From JBCBSP01 sp039819095 (GTDB lineage: Bacteria; Pseudomonadota; Alphaproteobacteria; Caulobacterales; Maricaulaceae): DNA of 64,000 nt. Made by a program: the position numbers and the translations under genes. The notes below the pieces were generated by a model that made no database searches, had not been told where the DNA came from, and saw nothing but the letters and a program-made list of their open reading frames with translations. Positions 58,885 through 64,000 of this stretch are shown in pieces (within the stretch, counting starts at the first letter, position 1; each line of letters starts with the position of its first letter). The stretch is from NCBI GenBank assembly GCA_039819095.1, contig JBCBSP010000004.1:62001-126000 (forward strand), read 5' to 3'.

Positions 58885-59823
58885 CTAGTCACGTCTCCAG
58901 TCGGACGGGGACAGCCCGCTTGTTTCGCGCTGGACGCGGTCGCGGGGTTGGCAGCCCGGGCTGGGGCCGGACTCCAGCTGGAACGTGCCTCGGGTGCGGT
59001 CGATCGTGAGCACGGCGCCGGCCAGGAAGTCCATGCCCAGGATCATCGCCGGCTGGTCCTCCCATCCGAGCGCGCGGAACACATCGAGGTCATTTTTCAA
59101 CGCCGGCAGACGCCGCACGCACCGCCCGCCGATCCGCACCCGTCGAAGATCGACAAAATCGGTTTGCTCCTTTTCCGACCCGTCCACCCCGCCGAGGCTG
59201 TACATGCCCAGGTGTATCCTCGCCAAAGGACGGCTTTCGCGGACCGCCAGCGCCGTATTGACCATGGTGCGCGCGGCGCCGGTATCGATCATCACATGGA
59301 ACTCGCTGCGCATGCCGCGCGCCCGGCCATAGCCAATCAGGAGCTGGCTGGTCTCGTCGATCACGCCGTCGCGATAAGCCGTCTGCGGCGCATCGAGATC
59401 GAGCGTCAGGGTGGTGAAGTCGATCCTGATGCGCCGATCTGCGAAGGCATCGGCTCCCAGAAGACCGACCGAGGCGAGCTCGGTTTCAGGCGCGACCGGG
59501 ATCACAACAGCGTTCATCTGCTCGGCTTGGATCGTCCCGACACGCAGATCGCGCAGCATGAAGCGCTCGGCTTCGAACCGGGTGGTGAGAGACTGGACAT
59601 TATCGAGAGCGGTGCGCGTGGAGACAAAGCCCAGCGTCTCAGCCAAGGGTTCGGCGACAGCGGTATGACTCGCTCCGGTGTCCAGTATGAACGGGTAGGG
59701 GCCGTTCTCGCCCAGCGTGACCTCTACGGTGTAGTGGCCGCTGACTACCGGGCTGAGGGGCAGGGTCTGCTGCGACGGCGCCGACGCGAGCAGCGCGAAG
59801 GCGGCGGCGATCAAGGCGTTCAT
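58885..59823 (-). CDS. Two-lobed retropepsin-like aspartic protease, exported
   Basis: A 312-residue protein with a signal peptide (MNALIAAAFALLASAPSQ). Two aspartic-protease signatures occur, PFILDTGASHTAV (Asp48) and VMIDTGAARTMV (Asp180). Each is followed by a hydrophobic-hydrophobic-Gly motif (GLLGADAF at 121-127 and MILGMDFL in the C-terminal part). Retropepsins normally work as homodimers with one such site per chain, so this chain holds both halves. It could be active as a monomer. A transporter and other peptidases lie nearby. Confidence 0.85.
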   Translation of the reverse strand: MNALIAAAFALLASAPSQQTLPLSPVVSGHYTVEVTLGENGPYPFILDTGASHTAVAEPLAETLGFVSTRTALDNVQSLTTRFEAERFMLRDLRVGTIQAEQMNAVVIPVAPETELASVGLLGADAFADRRIRIDFTTLTLDLDAPQTAYRDGVIDETSQLLIGYGRARGMRSEFHVMIDTGAARTMVNTALAVRESRPLARIHLGMYSLGGVDGSEKEQTDFVDLRRVRIGGRCVRRLPALKNDLDVFRALGWEDQPAMILGMDFLAGAVLTIDRTRGTFQLESGPSPGCQPRDRVQRETSGLSPSDWRRD

Positions 59824-59919
59824 ATCAGGACCCTTTCCGATCCGCTTCAGACAGGCATGCCCCCAACCCGACCGATGACTGACAGCCTTTCGTCCCCACC
59901 CGGTTGCGTCAAGCTCGGC

Positions 59920-62031
59920 TCAGAAAACGCCGCGGATGCGCAAATAGGCTGTGACGCCCTGCTTCTCTCGGGTTTGCCGGATGCGGCGCACAATCCCGTC
60001 TTCTCGCGACCCGTCAAAGAAGACCCGTTCGGACGTTTCCACAGGGTCAAGCACGTAATCGGCGCCCAGACGCGTGGTCATGCCGAACCAGCGCGTGGTC
60101 TCCACATAGATGTCGAGGTCACCGGTCGGGAACTGAAGGTCCCGGAACTCGCGGGCGCGATAGACCGCGCCATCGCTAAGCCAGAAATAGTCCCAGCCCC
60201 AGGCGATCTGATGCTCGGGGAAGGTCTGGCGATAGTCAAACCGCAGCTCCCACTCGCGCGTGCCGGAGAAGGCGCGGGCGATGTTGGTCACCGGATCGTC
60301 CACGCGGGTGTGATACCATTCCACAAAGCCGTCGAACACCGCATTGGGGATGCCGATCGCGTCCAGCGGGCTCGACCATTCCAGCGTTGCGCGATAGCGC
60401 TCACCGTCGCCGATATTGCCCGGCGCATCGAACACGCCGTCAGGGGTGACGAGCGGAACGAAGTCGTCAAGATCGCTGATCCAGTCGCGGCCCACCGTCA
60501 GCGAGACCGAGGCAGCCTCGCCGAAGCGGCGCTCCCATTCGCCTTCCAGCGTCCAGGTTGTCTGCGGGCGGTAATCGGGATTGCCGAGATCGATCTGGTC
60601 ATCATCCAAGTCGATCGTGCTGGCGAATTTCGAGAAATTGAGTTGATCGACATCGCGCTCGGCGGTCACGCGCCAACGGGTCTGTGCGTCTGGGCGCCAG
60701 GCGAAGGTGAAGGCCGGCTTGAGATAGGAGAAGCTGCGCTCCTGACCGGCATCACCGGACTGGGTGATCTCCGACACCTCATAGCGAAGCCCGCTCTCCA
60801 TGCTTAGCGTGTCGGCGATCGCCCAGACATGATTGGCGAAGATCTCCGCGCGGCGTTCCTCCACCCGCGTGGTGCCTCCGGGCAGCTCAATCTCGACAAG
60901 CCCGCCGCTGGTGACTTCAAATACGCCAAGATCGGTGTCGCGCGCATTGAAAGCGGCTTCAGCGCCCGCCTCCCAGGCATGGGCTTCCCCGCGCGTCCAG
61001 GAGAAGGTCTGGCGAAGGGCGGTTTCTTCATCTTCACTCTCAAACGTGACAATGGAGCGCTCAGCCAGGGCGACAGGGTCGAACACCGAGAAAGTCTCCG
61101 GCCCGTCCTCGTCTTCAGACCGCTCGACCAGAAGCACGCTTTGAGAGGCGATGGCGCCGAACTCTCGGTCAAACGTGGCTGTGGCCGAGATTGACCGGCC
61201 GGAGTTTTCCGTTTCCACCGTCTCGAAAGCGTCAAGCACCAGTGCGCCTGACACGTCGGGGGCAAAGATCTCGCTGCGCTGCTGGCGCCGCCAGCTGTTG
61301 AAGTTGGAAGCCGCGTTCAACCGAAAGCGCCCGCCTGCGAGCGGGGTGAGGATAGTCAGACCGGCTTCAGTCTCACGGTAGCGCCGTTGATCGTTTTCAC
61401 GCGCTTCGTCGATGAGCGCCCGGGCGGGGCTTAAATCGCGCTCCACCCGCGTCCGGCGGCGTCCGCTGAACCCGCTTTCAAACGAGACCGTGACTTCAGC
61501 AGGGCCCACAGGTCGGGTGTGAGAAAACTCGATCTCGCCGCCCACCCGCGAGGAATCGAAATACTCCACCCGGCTGTCGAAGGAGGTGCTCACACCCGCG
61601 CCTTGGCGCAGAATCACGTTGGCGATCTGGCTGTGACCGCGCATGTCGTATTGCGGCAGGGGCTCGCGGATCAGCTCGATGCGCGCCACATCGCGCGCCG
61701 GAATGCGTTGCAGCACCGTTCGCAGGCCCACCGACTTGTCTGAAGGCCGGCTTCCGTCGATGAGGAGATTGCCGAAAGCATCGCCCAGCCCGCGCCGGCC
61801 CGTATCGCCATCCGACAGGGAAAAACCGGGCATGCGTGAGACCATGTCCAGCGCGGTCACCGGCGCGAAGATGGTGAAAAAGCCCGGCGGATAGCGCACG
61901 ATTGCGCCGTTATCGATGAGTTCCGCATTCGCAGACGCGCTTGCGGCGCTGACGTCGCGTGTCTCGGCGGCGATGCCGGATGGTGCAAGCGAGAGGCTCG
62001 CCGCCAGTGCCGCGAACAGGGCCAAGCGCAT
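59920..62031 (-). CDS. TonB-dependent receptor-like outer-membrane protein
   Basis: A 703-residue outer-membrane beta-barrel protein. Signal peptide MRLALFAALAASLSLAPSGIAA, then a plug-like region (DMVSRMPGFSLSDGDTGRRGLGDAFGNLLIDGSRPSDKSVGLRTVLQRIPARDVARIELIREPLPQYDMRG) resembling the outer-membrane barrel family. The rest is a barrel ending RIRGVF. A canonical TonB box is not obvious. The substrate is unknown. The start at 62031 replaces a longer frame that lacks a signal. It follows the tldD stop by about 130 bases. Confidence 0.85.
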   Translation of the reverse strand: MRLALFAALAASLSLAPSGIAAETRDVSAASASANAELIDNGAIVRYPPGFFTIFAPVTALDMVSRMPGFSLSDGDTGRRGLGDAFGNLLIDGSRPSDKSVGLRTVLQRIPARDVARIELIREPLPQYDMRGHSQIANVILRQGAGVSTSFDSRVEYFDSSRVGGEIEFSHTRPVGPAEVTVSFESGFSGRRRTRVERDLSPARALIDEARENDQRRYRETEAGLTILTPLAGGRFRLNAASNFNSWRRQQRSEIFAPDVSGALVLDAFETVETENSGRSISATATFDREFGAIASQSVLLVERSEDEDGPETFSVFDPVALAERSIVTFESEDEETALRQTFSWTRGEAHAWEAGAEAAFNARDTDLGVFEVTSGGLVEIELPGGTTRVEERRAEIFANHVWAIADTLSMESGLRYEVSEITQSGDAGQERSFSYLKPAFTFAWRPDAQTRWRVTAERDVDQLNFSKFASTIDLDDDQIDLGNPDYRPQTTWTLEGEWERRFGEAASVSLTVGRDWISDLDDFVPLVTPDGVFDAPGNIGDGERYRATLEWSSPLDAIGIPNAVFDGFVEWYHTRVDDPVTNIARAFSGTREWELRFDYRQTFPEHQIAWGWDYFWLSDGAVYRAREFRDLQFPTGDLDIYVETTRWFGMTTRLGADYVLDPVETSERVFFDGSREDGIVRRIRQTREKQGVTAYLRIRGVF

Positions 62032-62159
62032 GAGAAAATTCCTCAAAGAGTATCTGGTTGCCGCGCAAGCTAGTCCGCGTTCCGGCTCACGCCCCGTTAA
62101 ACAACGGTCACAGCATTCACATGAATGTGAGGATGCGCTGCAGCAAAGTCTGTGAGCGG

Positions 62160-63587
62160 TTATCCGGCCCCGCCCACCGTCAGGCCCGACAGTTTCAGGC
62201 TCGGCTGGCCGACGCCGACCGGCACGCCCTGTCCGGCCTTGCCGCACACGCCGACGCCAGGGTCCATCGCAAAATCATCGCCGATGGCGGTGATCCGGGT
62301 CAGGGCGGTGGGCCCATCGCCGATCAGCGTCGCGCCCTTGATGGGCTCTTCGATCCTGCCGCCGCGAACCCGATAGGCCTCAGTGCAGCGGAAGACGAAC
62401 TTGCCCGAGGTGATATCGACCTGGCCGCCGCCGAAATTCTTCGCGTAGATGCCGTCCTTGATGCTTTCAAGCATCTCACCGGGATCGTCCTCGCCTGCGG
62501 TCATGATCGTATTGGTCATGCGCGGCATGGGCGGGCAGGCATAGCTCTCGCGCCGGCCATTCCCGGTCGGCTCCACGCCCATCAGGCGGGCGTTCATGCG
62601 ATCCTGCATATAGCCGACCAGCATGCCGTCCTCGATCAGAACCGTGCGCGAGGTGGGCGTGCCTTCATCGTCCACGGTCAGCGAGCCGCGGCGCTCTGCG
62701 ATCGTGCCGTCATCAATCACGGTGACGCCTCTGGAAGCGACCTGCTCGCCCATGCGCCCGGCGAAGGCGCTCGTGCCCTTGCGATTGAAATCGCCTTCCA
62801 GCCCGTGCCCGACCGCTTCATGCAGCAGCACGGCCGGCCAGCCGGAACCCAGCATGATTTCCCACTCACCCGCCGGCGCATCCACCGCTTCCAGATTGAC
62901 CTTGGCCACCCGAAGCGCCTCGTCGGCGAGATGCTTCCACTGGGACGGTTCCAGCCAGCGTTCGAACGCGGCGCGTCCGCCGGCGCCGGCGGAGCCGGTC
63001 TCGCGCCGTCCGTTGCGCTCGCAGGTGACCGACACGTTGATACGCACAAGCGGGCGGATATCGGCGCGCACATCGCCGCCTGATCGCACAATCCCGATCA
63101 CCCGACGCGATGCGGCCAGCGAGGCGGAAACCTGCACCACTTCCGGGTCGCTTGCGCGCGCATAGGCGTCGATCTCGGCCAGCAGCGCCGCCTTGGCCTC
63201 GAAGCCGGGCTGTTCGATGACATCGACATCGTCATAGAGCTTCACGTTCGTGCCCGCCGGCGGCGGGGCGAGGACGGCGTCCCGGCCCTTGCGCGCGGCC
63301 GCCGCGCTCTCGCCGGCGCGCTTGAGAGCCGCCAGAGAGGGGTCGTTGGAGTGTGAATAGCCGGTGGCCTCGCCGAACACGGCGCGCAGGCCAAAGCCGC
63401 GCTCGGAATCGAAATTGGCCGTCTTCAGACGCCCATCGTCGAAAACCAGCGACTCTGAGCTTGAGGTCTCGAGAAACAGCTCGCCATCATCCGCGCCCTG
63501 CAGCGCGGCGTTCAGAACACGTTCCGCATCGGCGGCGTCAAATTCGAATGCGGCGAGGGGATCGGTGGAAACGGACTGGGCGGACAT
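62160..63587 (-). CDS. tldD: Metalloprotease TldD
   Basis: A 475-residue subunit of the TldD/TldE peptidase, which degrades unfolded peptides and processes microcins and antitoxins in E. coli. The zinc-binding HEAVGHGLEGD motif is near residue 256. FDDGRLKTANFDSERGFGLRAVFGEATGYSHS, SRTVLIEDGMLVGYMQDRMNARLMG and EPTGNGRRESYACPPMPRMTNT are conserved family segments. The partner tldE (pmbA) is not in the window. TldD-type processing could act on the bacteriocin-like peptide at 29 kb, which is speculative. Confidence 0.95.
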   Translation of the reverse strand: MSAQSVSTDPLAAFEFDAADAERVLNAALQGADDGELFLETSSSESLVFDDGRLKTANFDSERGFGLRAVFGEATGYSHSNDPSLAALKRAGESAAAARKGRDAVLAPPPAGTNVKLYDDVDVIEQPGFEAKAALLAEIDAYARASDPEVVQVSASLAASRRVIGIVRSGGDVRADIRPLVRINVSVTCERNGRRETGSAGAGGRAAFERWLEPSQWKHLADEALRVAKVNLEAVDAPAGEWEIMLGSGWPAVLLHEAVGHGLEGDFNRKGTSAFAGRMGEQVASRGVTVIDDGTIAERRGSLTVDDEGTPTSRTVLIEDGMLVGYMQDRMNARLMGVEPTGNGRRESYACPPMPRMTNTIMTAGEDDPGEMLESIKDGIYAKNFGGGQVDITSGKFVFRCTEAYRVRGGRIEEPIKGATLIGDGPTALTRITAIGDDFAMDPGVGVCGKAGQGVPVGVGQPSLKLSGLTVGGAG

Positions 63588-63667
63588 GGCGGGGCTCCGG
63601 ACGGCTCGTCATCAAACACTCAAGCCATCACATAGAGCGCTCAGCGCGCCAGCGCGAGGGGCGCTGA

Positions 63668-64000
63668 TCAGCCGGCGGGCTGATGGTCGAGAAAACGAGC
63701 CGGTTGTGCGGCGAACAGCGCGCGGTCCGGATCGGCCTCGGTCGCTTTGACATAGGCGGAATAGGCCGCCGCATAGGCGCCCTGGCTTTCCTCCGCGACG
63801 GCGAGATTGAACCAGGCGTCGGCTTCGCGGGCGTCGCCAAGCGCGATCACTTCGCGGGCGGCTTCAGCGCCATCTTCGTGTCGGCCAGCCTTGATCAGCG
63901 CGGCTGCGAGATTGAGCAGAATGCCGCCATCGCCAAGCTCCAGCTCATCGGCCATCTCCAGATCGCGCACCGCGCCGTCGGCGTCGCCGCGCGCCATCGC
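63668..64000 (-). CDS. TPR-repeat protein, truncated at the window edge
   Basis: At least 109 residues of a helical repeat protein; the start lies beyond the window. Tetratricopeptide-like pairs are visible: GGILLNLAAALIKAGRHEDGAEAAREVIALG and ADAWFNLAVAEESQGAYAAAYSAYVKATEADP. TPR modules mediate protein contacts. No further function can be assigned. The 80 bases between it and tldD show no recognisable signal. Confidence 0.6.
   Translation of the reverse strand, partial: AMARGDADGAVRDLEMADELELGDGGILLNLAAALIKAGRHEDGAEAAREVIALGDAREADAWFNLAVAEESQGAYAAAYSAYVKATEADPDRALFAAQPARFLDHQPAG

Noticed and set aside
58948..60807. 619-codon plus-strand frame opposite the aspartic protease and TonB receptor
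   Set aside because: Spans two well-supported minus-strand genes and has no known features.
1..64000. CRISPR arrays, tRNA or rRNA genes, insertion sequences and prophage genes
   Set aside because: No regularly spaced repeats, cloverleaf sequences, transposase or integrase, or phage structural genes were recognised.

Overview
The window is high-GC, densely packed DNA, almost certainly from an alphaproteobacterium. The best guess is a marine, stalked or dimorphic group such as Maricaulales/Hyphomonadales or a relative within Caulobacterales. The support is a plant-type glutamate-cysteine ligase, a SapC-family protein, a METTL20-like methyltransferase, a ScsB-type reductant transporter with its peroxiredoxin-like partner, globin-coupled chemoreceptors, a tricorn-type peptidase, TTAACC motifs upstream of chemotaxis genes and several dispersed palindromic repeats. 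This placement is inferred from gene content. No rRNA or tRNA gene was seen.

Layout. 1-5 kb: a flavin monooxygenase, an orphan cytosine-5 DNA methyltransferase, a lipoprotein, a TPR protein and a hotdog thioesterase. 5.2-8 kb: a Zur-like repressor divergent from a ZnuD-like TonB receptor with His/Asp-rich loops, with a strong inverted repeat between them. 8-17 kb: OmpW, a SapC-family protein, a DsbD/ScsB-like transporter plus a redoxin, HisS, a Tat/lipoprotein MsrB, a METTL20-like methyltransferase and a MarR regulator. 17-28.9 kb, nearly all on the minus strand: a tricorn-like protease, a repeat-filled gap, a patatin and 3-hydroxybutyrate dehydrogenase pair, a ClbS-like protein, YaaA, a D-2-hydroxyacid dehydrogenase, a GrlR-like protein, TsaC, and a YceI/cytochrome b561/YceI set. 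28.9-29.5 kb: a small, locally AT-rich cassette. It has a TTG-started bacteriocin-like peptide with a double-glycine-type leader, then a hairpin, then a small membrane protein that could be its immunity factor. This is the most novel-looking item.

29.6-42 kb: an acyl-CoA dehydrogenase, GshA, RsmE (whose gene contains an in-frame palindromic repeat), UbiA, CheY/CheZ, a MaoC hydratase, RibF, and two paralogous globin-coupled chemoreceptors flanking a DUF1254 gene. 42-52 kb: PgsA/UvrC, a ClpP-like periplasmic protein, folate genes FolB and FolM, HU, small membrane proteins, a medium-chain oxidoreductase, a Gfo/Idh/MocA oxidoreductase and GltX. 52.3-56.9 kb: seven tightly spaced minus-strand genes that look like one operon (paraoxonase-like, enoyl-CoA hydratase, class IV aminotransferase, sulfotransferase-like, DUF2237, two GNAT proteins). 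57-64 kb: a POT peptide transporter with a long extra loop, a two-lobed retropepsin-like protease, a TonB receptor, TldD and a truncated TPR gene.

Themes that link genes: zinc uptake and its control (5-8 kb), envelope redox and oxidative-stress repair (ScsB/redoxin, MsrB, YaaA, GshA, YceI/b561), oxygen or redox-guided chemotaxis (globin receptors, CheY, CheZ), and peptide handling (tricorn, POT transporter, TldD, aspartic protease). All functional calls come from reading translated sequences by eye. No database search was run.
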